Part shown: one piece after another, positions 27,518-37,100 of the stretch
Layout of the letters: each line of letters starts with the position of its first letter
How positions within the stretch are numbered: position 1 is the stretch's first letter
Assembly (NCBI RefSeq): GCF_020532605.1
Contig: NZ_JAJATW010000006.1
Coordinates: forward strand, 1 to 64,000
Direction of reading: 5' to 3'
Source of the DNA: Marinomonas algarum
GTDB lineage: Bacteria > Pseudomonadota > Gammaproteobacteria > Pseudomonadales > Marinomonadaceae
Length of the DNA stretch: 64,000 nt
Notes under the pieces: generated by a model
The model's database searches: none
Told to the model about the DNA's origin: nothing
The model's input: the letters and a program-made list of their open reading frames with translations, nothing else
Translations under genes and position numbers: made by a program

Positions 27518-28258
27518 TTATTCTTTTAGCGTACGCTGAAAGAGTGCGATGGCTTTGTTGTAACATTCTAACGCCAACGCGGGGTCGTAACGGTCTCCTT
27601 CATCACGCATGAAAGCATGTTGTCCATTAAACTCATACCAAGTAAACCGTCGTTCGGTATCCATTAATTGTTGATAGATTTTCTGACGTCCTTGTGTTGG
27701 GACATGAGGATCTTGCTTGCCCCATACTAACGCTATTTCTCCCTGAATTTCTTGGGTTCTGGTAAAGGTGTCATTGCCTGCTTGGCAAGGGAGCGTGTTT
27801 GAATGGATGTCCGTTGCATACAGGCAAAAAGCGGCATGAATGCTGGGTAGTAAAGCCGCGCGATAAGCAAGGTGGCCTCCCAAACAAACTCCCATACTGC
27901 CAAACTTGCCGGTGCAGTAGTCTTGCTCTGAAAAGAAGGTCAACATGGCTAACGTGTCACTGTCGTGGGATTCGAGTGGCTTAGTGAACTTGTCATTATT
28001 GCCCTTATCTTTGCCTTTATCGTCGTAACCCAGCACAGTGCCTATTGGATTGAGTTCGTGAAATACCTCGGGTACCACTACGACAAAGCCGTGTCCTGCC
28101 ATGATGTTGGCAGAGCGTGAAATAGGCGCTGTTTGTTGGAAAATTTCAGAATAGAAGAAAATGCAGGGAAAACGACCCTCTGCTTGAGGGCGGTAAACGG
28201 TACAGCGCATCAGGCCAGTTGGCGTATTAATGTCTTCATCGTGGCGTTGGGTGATCAT
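27518..28258 (-). CDS. Dienelactone hydrolase family protein
   Basis: A 246-residue alpha/beta hydrolase. The nucleophile elbow is GVCLGGH with C125, as in dienelactone hydrolases, and the histidine is in FNGQHAFMRDE; an acidic residue lies in WGKQDPHVP. The family hydrolyses carboxymethylenebutenolide in chlorocatechol degradation, but many members have other ester or lactone substrates, and no catechol pathway genes are in this window. It is monocistronic and separated from the TRAP permease gene by a terminator. Confidence 0.85.
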   Translation of the reverse strand: MITQRHDEDINTPTGLMRCTVYRPQAEGRFPCIFFYSEIFQQTAPISRSANIMAGHGFVVVVPEVFHELNPIGTVLGYDDKGKDKGNNDKFTKPLESHDSDTLAMLTFFSEQDYCTGKFGSMGVCLGGHLAYRAALLPSIHAAFCLYATDIHSNTLPCQAGNDTFTRTQEIQGEIALVWGKQDPHVPTQGRQKIYQQLMDTERRFTWYEFNGQHAFMRDEGDRYDPALALECYNKAIALFQRTLKE

Positions 28259-28346
28259 AGGGTTCCTTAACAGTGATAGCGTCTATGCGTAAAAGTGTAA
28301 TTTTATTACATCATAGTCTACTTTTTAAGAAAGAAAATACACAAAA

Positions 28347-28378
28347 AAATCCGATAAACAGAGTGCTTATCGGATTTT
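28347..28378. terminator. Terminator downstream of the TRAP permease gene
   Basis: A perfect 12-bp stem, AAAATCCGATAA with TTATCGGATTTT, and a 9-base loop. T-rich ends on both strands make it bidirectional; it mainly serves the minus-strand permease gene. Confidence 0.88.
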
Positions 28379-28402
28379 CTATTGAGGGTGTTTGCGTTTT
28401 TG

Positions 28403-30541
28403 CTAAGTCGTTGGGCTTAGCGTTTTCTTGTACGATTTATTACCCGTCATAAAGATAATAAGGAAGAGAACCAAACCAACCGCTTGAATCCATATGTCTA
28501 AATTGGGCCATAGCATCATAATAGACGCAACCAGCAACGCTGCGCGTGGAACGATAGACAGTTTATCTTCTAGGTAACCCTCCATCGCACCAACAAGAGC
28601 ATACATACCAATGGTGATGAAGAAGGTGAGACGCAGTAAGGTTTCTGGGTCGCCACCAATCAATGGGGTATAGGCCATCAACAGAGGGACTATGTATAGT
28701 CCTTTCGCCAATTTCCAGGCTGTTACGCCGGTTCGCATAGGGGGGGTTTTGGCGATCGCCGCTGCAGCAAAGGCCGTCAGACAAACCGGTGGGGTAACGT
28801 TACTGTCTTGCGACAACCAAAAGATGATCATATGTGCGGTGACCAGAATCATCGCTACACTGTTCGCACCAAGTGCCTGATCCATCAACATCCCTTTAAA
28901 ATCATTAGGAACCTGAGCCAGTAGAGCTTCCGCTTGTTCCATTGGCATGCCTTGTGCCAAGGTCGCTAATGCAGCAGGGTCTACCAACATGAAGACAGCG
29001 CTGGCGGCTTCGGGTAAAGTGCCAGACGCCATCATTTCCAGTAATTGACTTTCAGCGATCAAGTTAAACAATGCTGGCGCTGACAGAGTGCCCAATACGA
29101 TATAAGAAGCGGTCACGGGCAAACCCATGCCCAAAATCAAAGAAGCGATGGCCACCAAGATAATGGTAAAGAACAAGCTGCCGCCTGCCCAATTCGTAAT
29201 CAGCAGCGAGAAGGTGTTTCCTACACCTGTGGTACTGATAACATTAACAACGAGGCCGATACCTACCAATAATACGGCGGTGGTGGACATATTTTTCGCC
29301 CCTTGCGCCATTGCATCAAGAATGGCAGCCGGTCCCATACGGTGTTTGCTGGATAGAAATGACGCCAAAATAACCGCAAGGATACTGATGCCAGCGGCGT
29401 ATGTTGGGGTAAACCCTTGAATTAACAAAGCGACCAACACACCAAGCGGCACAATATGGTGCCAGCCTTCTTTAAGAACAGTAGAGACTTTTACTGCATC
29501 ATCGCTTTCTGTCGCGATAACACGGCTACGCTTTGCTTCGACACGAACGAAAAAACCCACCGACAGAAAATACAAAAGAGCAGGAATGGCCGCGACACTG
29601 ATAATGGTGACGTAAGAAACTTGCGTGTAAGACGCCATAATAAACGCCCCCGCTCCCATAACAGGAGGCATTAACTGGCCACCAGTCGAGGCGGCGGCTT
29701 CAACGCCAGCAGCAAAACGTGCTGGGAAGCCAGCGCGACGCATCAAAGGAATGGTGATTACCCCAGTAGAAACGGTGTTGGCTACTGACGACCCTGACAC
29801 CGATCCCATTAATCCAGATCCGAGTACGGCGACAAAACCTGGACCACCGATCATTTTACTGGCCAGTGAGCGAGAGAGGTCAATGATGAAATCGCCCGCA
29901 CCAGATTTTACTAAGAAAGCACCAAACAGAATAAACATGAAGACAAAGCTCCATGAAATGCGTGAAATCGAGCCAAACATGCCGTCAGTGCTAAAAAAGC
30001 TACGATAAAGTAAGGTTTCAACGCTTAAGCCAGGAAAGTTAAACATACCGCCAAGCCAGCTTCCCCAAACGACAACATAGGTCAAAGCGATAACGATGAG
30101 AAAGGGAATAAACCAACCACTGGTACGTCGAATCAGTTCTAGTGACAACAACACTGCGATACTGGAGACAATCCAATCCGACGTGTTGAAGGTCACGCCT
30201 CGGGCATAAAGAGCGTCTTCAAATAAGACGATATACACCACCATCCCAATCAAAGCGAGAACAATGACGGTGTCAAAAAACATGGCGACTTTACTGTCTC
30301 GCCATTTTTGGTTGGCAGGGATAAGTAGGGCGCACAATGTACCAAAACCAGCAAAGTGAAAAGCGGATACCCAAAGTTCTGGCAAGGTGGCAATGGTATT
30401 AATATAGATATGCGCCACTGCTAAAAAAATAGAGAGGCTAAAGACTAGGCGGTTTAACCAAAGTCCAGAGCGATGTTTGGTCTCGAAATCTTCAAGATTA
30501 ATTTCTTGAGATTCAGCTGGTTTTTGCGATGCAGCAGTCAT
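28403..30541 (-). CDS. TRAP transporter fused 4TM/12TM permease, TAXI type
   Basis: A 712-residue inner-membrane protein in which the small (DctQ-like) and large (DctM-like) TRAP subunits are fused, as is standard for TAXI-type systems. There is a hydrophilic N-terminus of about 30 residues, then some 16 or more helices. DctM-type motifs are seen in GGPGFVAVLGSGLMGSVSGSSVANTVSTGVITIPLMRRAGFP and VEAAASTGGQLMPPVMGAGAF. It imports an organic substrate using an ion gradient, with the periplasmic TAXI protein(s) encoded upstream. The substrate cannot be read from sequence; C4/C5 dicarboxylates or glutamate are common. Confidence 0.93.
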   Translation of the reverse strand: MTAASQKPAESQEINLEDFETKHRSGLWLNRLVFSLSIFLAVAHIYINTIATLPELWVSAFHFAGFGTLCALLIPANQKWRDSKVAMFFDTVIVLALIGMVVYIVLFEDALYARGVTFNTSDWIVSSIAVLLSLELIRRTSGWFIPFLIVIALTYVVVWGSWLGGMFNFPGLSVETLLYRSFFSTDGMFGSISRISWSFVFMFILFGAFLVKSGAGDFIIDLSRSLASKMIGGPGFVAVLGSGLMGSVSGSSVANTVSTGVITIPLMRRAGFPARFAAGVEAAASTGGQLMPPVMGAGAFIMASYTQVSYVTIISVAAIPALLYFLSVGFFVRVEAKRSRVIATESDDAVKVSTVLKEGWHHIVPLGVLVALLIQGFTPTYAAGISILAVILASFLSSKHRMGPAAILDAMAQGAKNMSTTAVLLVGIGLVVNVISTTGVGNTFSLLITNWAGGSLFFTIILVAIASLILGMGLPVTASYIVLGTLSAPALFNLIAESQLLEMMASGTLPEAASAVFMLVDPAALATLAQGMPMEQAEALLAQVPNDFKGMLMDQALGANSVAMILVTAHMIIFWLSQDSNVTPPVCLTAFAAAAIAKTPPMRTGVTAWKLAKGLYIVPLLMAYTPLIGGDPETLLRLTFFITIGMYALVGAMEGYLEDKLSIVPRAALLVASIMMLWPNLDIWIQAVGLVLFLIIFMTGNKSYKKTLSPTT

Positions 30542-30589
30542 AGACAGACAACCCTTATATAGACAAAAAACGTATTATAGCAAAAGTCA

Positions 30590-30625
30590 AATAAGAGCAC
30601 TGAGTAACATCTCAGTGCTCTTATT
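30590..30625 (-). terminator. Intercistronic hairpin between TAXI protein and permease genes
   Basis: A perfect 15-bp stem, AATAAGAGCACTGAG with CTCAGTGCTCTTATT, and a 6-base loop lie between the binding protein and permease genes. The stem ends in A/T-rich pairs but lacks a long T tract, so it probably terminates partly or protects the upstream message, giving more binding protein than permease. Confidence 0.75.
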
Positions 30626-30639
30626 TTGAGCAAGGAACT

Positions 30640-31668
30640 TTATTCTGCGATTAAGTGATTAGGTATAGTAACACCTTGTTCACGGTAATAGCGCAATGCT
30701 CCTGGATGCAGTGGCACGTAAAGTCCTTTTAGAGCAGTTTCAACAGACATGCTGCTAGTCGCTTTATGGATCGCGCTTAGATAGTTTAAATTTTCATAAA
30801 TGGTTTTGGTTAACTGATAAACATCTTCCTCAGATACGTCTGCACGTGTTGCTAGAAAGTTTGATTCTGCAATCGTGTTTATTGGTTTTGTTTGTCCTGG
30901 ATATGTGTTGGCTGGAATGGTGTATTTAGTCCACAAATCATATTCATGGTTTGTTTTAGCCATTTGCTCATCAGTAAAGTCAAGAACAGTAACCTTATCA
31001 CCAAGCGAGGCATACAGGCGTGTTATCGCTCCTGCTGGAACCCCAGCCGGGGTATTCATGCCATCAATATTACCATTCTGGATAGCATCCGCGCTGGCTC
31101 CATAACCCATGTAAGCCAAACTGAATTCGTTTGCATCGATGTCTAAACTTTTCAAAATATGACGGCCTGACCCTTCAGCTCCTGAGTTTTTTTTGCCAAT
31201 GGAAAACTTATTATTGCTACCTTCCAGCTCTTTTAAATCAGCAATTGTCCCTGTTTTAGCCAACTCACTTCTAATGGTAAAGTGCTCTACTTGCTGCCAG
31301 AGTGTGCTGATAGACCTTAGCTCGGTTTGTTTACCGGCCCTTTCCATTGGCCCTGTTCCATTCCAAGCCCAAGCACCATTTATACCTTGAAGTATACCAA
31401 ATTGTGCCTGATTTTCTCCCAAAAGCTTGATGTTTTCGCCTGAGCCTGCAGAACTGACGGCTGATAAAGATACACCAAATTTTGGTTCAAGTTTGACTTT
31501 ACTGAGTGTGGCAATAGCAACGCCTACAGGGTAGTAGGTTCCTCCTGTTGAAGCCGTTGCTAGTATATAGTTTTTGTCTTCTGCGGCGTATACCCCCGAA
31601 GTCGATATTGTAATTGCAGCGATTGTTGCTGTTGATAAGACAGTTTTAGTGATAAATCCCAATTTCAT
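30640..31668 (-). CDS. TAXI family TRAP solute-binding protein, copy 1
   Basis: A 342-residue periplasmic binding protein with a signal peptide ending near YAA (residue 29). It has the TAXI family pattern ILATASTGGTYYPVGVAIATL, SAGSGENIKLL, GKKNSGAEGSGR, AYMGYGASADAIQNGNIDGMNTPAGVP and LHPGALRYYRE. It lies directly upstream of the fused permease and is its likely partner. It is about three-quarters identical, without gaps, to the gene at 32190-33218, so the pair arose by tandem duplication. The ribosome-binding region TTTTATTTTTCTCCT (plus-strand reading) is the same in both copies. Confidence 0.93.
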   Translation of the reverse strand: MKLGFITKTVLSTATIAAITISTSGVYAAEDKNYILATASTGGTYYPVGVAIATLSKVKLEPKFGVSLSAVSSAGSGENIKLLGENQAQFGILQGINGAWAWNGTGPMERAGKQTELRSISTLWQQVEHFTIRSELAKTGTIADLKELEGSNNKFSIGKKNSGAEGSGRHILKSLDIDANEFSLAYMGYGASADAIQNGNIDGMNTPAGVPAGAITRLYASLGDKVTVLDFTDEQMAKTNHEYDLWTKYTIPANTYPGQTKPINTIAESNFLATRADVSEEDVYQLTKTIYENLNYLSAIHKATSSMSVETALKGLYVPLHPGALRYYREQGVTIPNHLIAE

Positions 31669-32189
31669 TTTATTTTTCTCCTAGTATGGGCTTAGTTGAA
31701 TATCTATACAGGCTAATTTCATGCCAATTATGTATCTTCATGATAAATAAGGTCTTTTTTAATTTTTATTTAATTTTTTAATTATTTACACAAAACTGAG
31801 CAAATTTTTGCTTATAGCTTACTGAATGGCGTAAGCAAAAAATTGCTTACGCGAAACTGAGTAGGAATAGGGTTTGAGCATTTAGCTCTTATGGCAGGTG
31901 TTTTTACATGAGCGAAATATTGCCGATTGCAATAGCTTATGGCTAGATGACGTTTAAACACCAGGTTTTGCTATCTGATGTTGAATAGAGAGCTGCTCTT
32001 GGGTAGGTGGTTTTAGCTAATACTACTTAGGCTATGGATTAAGCGCTTGCTCCATTTCTATTATGGCTTACCAACATATACTTTAGATGGTTTTGTATGA
32101 GTTAGGGAGGGCAAACATTGCTTGTGGACGAAAGAATATAAAAACGCCGCACTTAGGATGCAGCGTTTAAGATTGATATGTGAAAAGTA
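31669..32189. other. 521-base gap between the two TAXI genes
   Basis: An A+T-rich gap without a credible gene. It holds the leader of copy 1 and a perfect 10-bp inverted repeat, GCGTAAGCAA (31829-31838) with TTGCTTACGC (31843-31852). The minus-strand terminator of copy 2 also falls here. The long gap suggests that copy 1 and the permease have their own promoter and control region. Confidence 0.7.
32140..32168 (-). terminator. Terminator of TAXI copy 2
   Basis: On the minus strand AAACGCTGC pairs with GCGGCGTTT (one mismatch) and is followed by a T run. It lies just after the stop of the upstream TAXI gene. Confidence 0.78.
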
Positions 32190-33218
32190 TTATTCAGCAA
32201 TCAAGCGGTTAGGAACATCGATACCACGTTCACGGTAATAGCGTAATGCACCAGGGTGCAATGGCACTGGCAATCCAGAGATGGCTTTTTCGATAGACAT
32301 CACTGACGTTGCTTTGTGAATTGCGCTTAAGTAAGAAAGGTTCTCGTACAATGCTTTCGTCAACTCATAGACGTCATCATCAGAGATATCCGCACGTGTT
32401 GATAGGAAGTTCGGTTGTGCAACCGTGTTGATTTCCTTGGTTTGACCTGGGTAAGTATTTGCAGGAATGACGTATCGAGTCCATAGGTCATAATTGCCGT
32501 TGGCCTCTTTAACTTGCTCGTCGGTAAAGTCTAGAACTTGTACCTTGTCGCCCATTGAGGCAAACAATCGAGTCACTGCACTGACAGGCACACCAGCAGG
32601 TGTGTTCATGCCTTCAATGTTGCCGTTTTGTATCGCGTCTGCGCTGGCGCCGTAGCCCATGTAAGCCAATGCGAAGTTATCGGGTTCAATGCCTAAGCCA
32701 GAAAGTTGCTGACGGCCTGAACCTTCAGTACCAGAATTCTTTTTACCAATAGAAAATTTATTATTGGTGCCCTCTAGCGCTTTAAGGTCGGCCATGGTGC
32801 CGGTTTTTGTCAGGTCTGATTTTAAAACAAAGTGTTCAACGTTTTGCCAAAGCATGGAAACAGAACGAAGCTGCTCTTGTTTACCTGAACTTTTGAATGG
32901 GCCATCGCCATCCCAAGCCCAAGCACCGTATAGGCCCTGTAAAATGGCAAACTGTGCTTGGTCTTCACGCAACAATTTAATGTTTTCACCCGAGCCAGCA
33001 GAGCTGATTGCTGAAACAGACATGCCAATTTTTGGCTCAAGCTTGACTTTACTCAAGGTAGCGATAGCAACGCCAACAGGGTAATAAGTACCACCGGTGG
33101 ATGCAGTTGCCAAGATATAATTACGATCGTCTGCAGCGGATGCACCGGTTGCAGAAAGTGCAATAGCCGCCGCTGTTGCAGTTGATAAAATTGTTTTAGT
33201 CATAAGTCCCAATTTCAT
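32190..33218 (-). CDS. TAXI family TRAP solute-binding protein, copy 2
   Basis: A 342-residue paralogue of the copy 1 protein with the same signal peptide (cleavage after SAA), family motifs and C-terminus (VPLHPGALRYYRERGI). By eye 253 of 342 positions agree, with no gaps. Differences cluster at residues 105-145 and 170-185, in the ligand-binding lobes, which may mean different ligand range or affinity. It has its own terminator and no permease of its own, so it probably shares the permease at 28403-30541 or acts as a sensor subunit. Confidence 0.93.
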   Translation of the reverse strand: MKLGLMTKTILSTATAAAIALSATGASAADDRNYILATASTGGTYYPVGVAIATLSKVKLEPKIGMSVSAISSAGSGENIKLLREDQAQFAILQGLYGAWAWDGDGPFKSSGKQEQLRSVSMLWQNVEHFVLKSDLTKTGTMADLKALEGTNNKFSIGKKNSGTEGSGRQQLSGLGIEPDNFALAYMGYGASADAIQNGNIEGMNTPAGVPVSAVTRLFASMGDKVQVLDFTDEQVKEANGNYDLWTRYVIPANTYPGQTKEINTVAQPNFLSTRADISDDDVYELTKALYENLSYLSAIHKATSVMSIEKAISGLPVPLHPGALRYYRERGIDVPNRLIAE

Positions 33219-33431
33219 TTTATTTTTCTCCTGTTAATAAGGGGCGCTGAGGTAATATAGTGATTTCATATCTGATGAATTGTACTTCCATTGATGCATA
33301 TTGAGTTTTTATATTTGGAGTTACTTCTAAACTCAATAAATAACGAGATAGCCACTTGGTATCTCGACAGATACAGCTTGCGCTCAATATAAGCAAACTA
33401 TTGTTCATGAGGAAAGAGTTAAAAGAAGATT

Positions 33432-34064
33432 ATGCAAGAAAAACTTAAGGTTCGAGTTGTGTTGTTCGACTTAGGCAACGTTTTGGTTAATTTGGGAGAG
33501 GTCGCCGAAATAAGTGGTATGTTAAATACGGAAGGTGAGGAGTCGGACGTTTGGTTGCAGTGGCTATCGTCTCCCGCTGTGGCTGCATTTGATTCTGGTA
33601 AAATCACTTTTGAGCAGTTTGCAAAGGCATTACTGCAAGAAGTGGGCAGTCAAACACCCATAGACGTGTTTAAGGCGCATTTTAAAAAATGGCCAAGAGG
33701 GTTGTTTGACGGCGCTTTAGCGTTGGTTGAATCCGTGAAGCCAGAATACCATCGAGCCATATTGTCGAACACAAACGCGGCTCATTGGCCAAGGTTAATG
33801 AATAAGATGGGCTTGGCCGGCGTTTTTCACAGTTACTATGCTTCTCATCTTATCGGCGCCGTAAAACCAGATGGCGCGATTTATCAATACGTTCTGGATC
33901 AATTGCAGGTATTGCCAGAAGAAATACTGTTTATTGACGATAATCAGATTAACATTGACGCTGCAAAGGCGTTCGGTATGCAGGCTTTTCGAGTGAAAGG
34001 GGTGGAAGAGGCCAGATTCGTACTGGATCAACATGATGTTCTGCTTAAGCCTTTAGCGGAATAG
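33432..34064 (+). CDS. HAD-superfamily hydrolase, YihX-like
   Basis: A 210-residue HAD subfamily IA phosphatase. Motif I is VVLFDLGNVLV with nucleophile D13 and a glycine where many HADs have a second Asp, as in the glucose-1-phosphatase YihX. Motif II is ILSNTN, the motif III lysine is in GAVKPDGAIY, and motif IV is FIDDNQINIDAA. A small phosphorylated metabolite such as a sugar phosphate is the likely substrate. It is monocistronic. Confidence 0.88.
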   Translation: MQEKLKVRVVLFDLGNVLVNLGEVAEISGMLNTEGEESDVWLQWLSSPAVAAFDSGKITFEQFAKALLQEVGSQTPIDVFKAHFKKWPRGLFDGALALVESVKPEYHRAILSNTNAAHWPRLMNKMGLAGVFHSYYASHLIGAVKPDGAIYQYVLDQLQVLPEEILFIDDNQINIDAAKAFGMQAFRVKGVEEARFVLDQHDVLLKPLAE

Positions 34065-34251
34065 TGTGTGCAGGACAATGTTCTATGAACAAATGATCTA
34101 TTCATCATGATAGCTTAATCAAATGTTGAGTTTATTCATTGGTGTTGTATTTTTAGAGGTATCTCATGTTGTTGGAACGAATCGGCAATGAACAGTAAGT
34201 CCTGTAAGGTGATGTATTTAATGATGAATGTGTTGGGGAGTCGTAGTTTGC

Positions 34252-34992
34252 ATGCGTACATTTGATGGGCATTCCTCGATCCGATATTCTCGTACTCGGC
34301 CAATGTATCCTGCTGAGTTGTATTACTGGCTTTCAAAGCAAGTGGCGAACCCAGGTGTGGTTTGGGATTGTGCCTGCGGAACTGGCCAGGCGTCAGTAGA
34401 TTTGGCTGCCTACTTTAATCAAGTTGAAGCGTCGGATATTAGTGAGTCGCAAGTGCATTCTGCGGCTCATCACAGAAGGGTAAATTACCGAATTTGTCCT
34501 GCAGAGAAAACCGATTACCCTGATAATTACTTCGATGTGGTAGTCGTTGCCCATGCTCTTCATTGGTTTGACTTGGAAACATTCTGGAGAGAGTTGCACA
34601 GAGTACTCAAACCTGGAGGGTTATTTGCTTGTTGGGGATACAACTGGCTGCAAGTGGGCGAAGCAGAAGATAAGGTGATTTCGGAAACCGTGTTGTCTGA
34701 ATTGACCGATTATTGGCCGGCGCAAAGTCGTCTCCTATGGGAGCAATATAATGACATTGAGTTTCCTTTTCCCCTGATGCAAGTACCGGATTTTGAACTT
34801 AAATGTCACTGGTCCGTTACACAGACGATAGATTTTATCCGAACATGGTCTGCTTCCCAGTTAAGAATTCAAGAAAGCGGTGATGAGTTTCTACTCAACG
34901 CATCGCCATTGATACGTGAGGCGTGGTCAACACCAAACAAAAAACAGGACATACAACTTCCCTTTTTTCTTAAAGCCGGTCGATTCGATTAG
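34252..34992 (+). CDS. Class I SAM-dependent methyltransferase
   Basis: A 246-residue methyltransferase of the UbiE/type 11 group. Motif I is VWDCACGTGQASVDLA, the acidic loop is EASDIS, and motif IV/post-motif segments are NYFDVVVVAHALHWFD and LHRVLKPGGLFACW. It starts with a substrate-recognition segment, RTFDGHSSIRYSRTRPMYPAELYYWL. ATG 34252 was chosen because family members begin at this MRTF; an in-frame ATG at 34228 would add eight residues. The substrate is unknown. Confidence 0.88.
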   Translation: MRTFDGHSSIRYSRTRPMYPAELYYWLSKQVANPGVVWDCACGTGQASVDLAAYFNQVEASDISESQVHSAAHHRRVNYRICPAEKTDYPDNYFDVVVVAHALHWFDLETFWRELHRVLKPGGLFACWGYNWLQVGEAEDKVISETVLSELTDYWPAQSRLLWEQYNDIEFPFPLMQVPDFELKCHWSVTQTIDFIRTWSASQLRIQESGDEFLLNASPLIREAWSTPNKKQDIQLPFFLKAGRFD

Positions 34993-35062
34993 CACCAGCG
35001 TTGGCTTATCTTTGTTGTCCAAAAACCAGTAAGACTAAAGTGGAATAGTACCCGTTATGAGT

Positions 35063-35079
35063 CGAGTTATAGTAACTCG
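35063..35079 (+). promoter_or_regulatory. Hairpin in the acs leader
   Basis: CGAGTTA (35063-35069) and TAACTCG (35073-35079) form a 7-bp stem with a TAG loop, 36 bases upstream of the acs start. It could be an mRNA hairpin or a palindromic regulator site; nothing assigns it. Confidence 0.4.
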
Positions 35080-35114
35080 GCATCCGAATAACAAATTTAA
35101 CAATGGAGCAGGTT

Positions 35115-37073
35115 ATGGAATCATCATACAGCGCAACCTCAAATGAGGCGGCAAAAACAGCCAACGTTAGTCAAGCGGAGTTTGAAAAACGCTATCAAGA
35201 ATCGATTGATAATCCTGATGGATTTTGGGGTGTTGAAGGTAAGCGCCTCGATTGGATTACGCCTTATACGAAAGTGAAAAATACCTCTTTTGCCCGTGGT
35301 AATGTCAGTATCAAATGGTTTGAAGATGGTAGTTTGAATGCGGCTCATAACTGTATTGACCGTCATCTTACCCACTCTGCAGACAAAGTGGCTTACTACT
35401 GCGAAGGCGACGCTGAAAGCGATGAGAAAATTGCCATCACTTACCAGAATTTGCATGACGAAGTTGGCCGTTTAGCCAATGTACTCAAGCGCAAAGGGGT
35501 GGTAAAAGGCGATCGAGTCGCTATTTATATGCCAATGATTCCTCAAGCTGTTTACGCCATGTTAGCCTGCGCTCGTATTGGTGCTGTCCATTCCGTTATC
35601 TTCGGTGGCTTTTCTGCTCATGCCATTGCTGATCGCCTTAATGACTGCGAAGTTAAGTTGGTGATTACCGCCGACGAAGGTCGTCGTGCTGGTAACACTA
35701 TCCCGCTCAAGCACAACGTTGATATGGCGCTTGCGAATAATGCCTGCCCTTCTGTTAAACACGTTCTTACCTATCGCTATACAAAAAAGGATATTCCTTG
35801 GTTTGAGGATCGTGATTTGGACTGGGAAACAGAGGTGCACAATGAAAGCACTGAGTGTCCTGTTGAGCCGATGAATGCAGAAGACCCCTTGTTCATTCTT
35901 TATACTTCTGGCTCGACGGGGAAGCCAAAGGGCGTTGTGCATACAACAGGGGGATATCTTGTTTACGCGTCGCTCACCCATGAGTTGGTGTTTGATTTAA
36001 AATCTGACGATGTTTATTGGTGTGCTGCTGATGTCGGTTGGATTACTGGTCACAGCTATATGGTTTATGGGCCGCTAGTAAATGGCACCACGAGTGTCTT
36101 GTTTGAAGGGGTTCCCACTTACCCCGATTCCGGTCGTATTGGTCGTATCGTTGATAAATTTGGCGTGACCATATTGTATACGGCTCCGACGGCCATTCGT
36201 GCTCTGATGTCAAAAGGCGATGAGCCAACACGCTCCAGTAAACGGGATACTTTAAGAATACTGGGCAGCGTGGGTGAGCCAATCAACCCCGAAGCTTGGT
36301 CGTGGTACTACACGGAGTTAGGGAATTCTGCTTGTCCTATTGTTGATACTTGGTGGCAAACGGAAACCGGTGGTTTGATGATGTCGCCGCGTATTGTGCA
36401 AGGTGATATTAAGCCCGGTTCTTGTACGGGACCTTTGTTTGGTGTTCAGCCCGCGTTAGTGGATGCCCAGGGTGAGTTACAAACCAAGCAAGGCGAGATG
36501 CAAGAGGGCGGCTTAGTTATCACGGATTCTTGGCCTGGTCAATCGAGAACGGTTTATGGTGATCATGAGCGTTTCGAACAGACATATTTCAGTACCTTTG
36601 AAGGTATGTATTTCACTGGAGATGGCGCTTCTCGTGATGAAGACGGTCATTATTGGATTACAGGTCGTATGGATGACGTGTTAAACGTTTCTGGTCACCG
36701 TTTGGGTACCGCTGAAATTGAGAGTGCGCTGGTGGCCCACCCATCTGTTGCTGAGGCTGCAATCGTTGGTTATCCCCATGATATCAAGGGACAGGGGATT
36801 TATGTCTATGTGAGTGCCGTTGCAGGCGTTACGCCAGACGAGGAACTGACGCAGTCATTGAAGCAGTTTGTGCGCCAAGAAATTGGGCCTATTGCGACGC
36901 CTGACTTGATTCAATGGTCGAGTAAAGGGCTCCCGAAAACCCGTTCGGGCAAGATTATGCGCCGTATTTTGAGAAAAATTGCTTCAAATGAACATGATCA
37001 ATTAGGGGATACCAGTACATTGGCGGACCCAAGTGTGGTTGATGATTTGATCGAAAACCGTTTAAATATGTGA
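35115..37073 (+). CDS. acs: Acetyl-CoA synthetase
   Basis: A 652-residue AMP-forming acyl-CoA ligase, the exact length of E. coli Acs. P-loop [11 protein letters not shown] lies near residue 265, with [33 protein letters not shown] (adenylate and hinge region) and the C-terminal [11 protein letters not shown], whose K613 is the lysine normally acetylated to switch the enzyme off. It activates acetate for growth. The start at 35115 follows GGAG at the right spacing; an ATG 12 bases upstream is in frame. The response regulator gene starts 27 bases downstream. Confidence 0.97.
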   Translation: MESSYSATSNEAAKTANVSQAEFEKRYQESIDNPDGFWGVEGKRLDWITPYTKVKNTSFARGNVSIKWFEDGSLNAAHNCIDRHLTHSADKVAYYCEGDAESDEKIAITYQNLHDEVGRLANVLKRKGVVKGDRVAIYMPMIPQAVYAMLACARIGAVHSVIFGGFSAHAIADRLNDCEVKLVITADEGRRAGNTIPLKHNVDMALANNACPSVKHVLTYRYTKKDIPWFEDRDLDWETEVHNESTECPVEPMNAEDPLFILYTSGSTGKPKGVVHTTGGYLVYASLTHELVFDLKSDDVYWCAADVGWITGHSYMVYGPLVNGTTSVLFEGVPTYPDSGRIGRIVDKFGVTILYTAPTAIRALMSKGDEPTRSSKRDTLRILGSVGEPINPEAWSWYYTELGNSACPIVDTWWQTETGGLMMSPRIVQGDIKPGSCTGPLFGVQPALVDAQGELQTKQGEMQEGGLVITDSWPGQSRTVYGDHERFEQTYFSTFEGMYFTGDGASRDEDGHYWITGRMDDVLNVSGHRLGTAEIESALVAHPSVAEAAIVGYPHDIKGQGIYVYVSAVAGVTPDEELTQSLKQFVRQEIGPIATPDLIQWSSKGLPKTRSGKIMRRILRKIASNEHDQLGDTSTLADPSVVDDLIENRLNM

Positions 37074-37100
37074 CAACTAACGTATTTAAAAGGATACACA

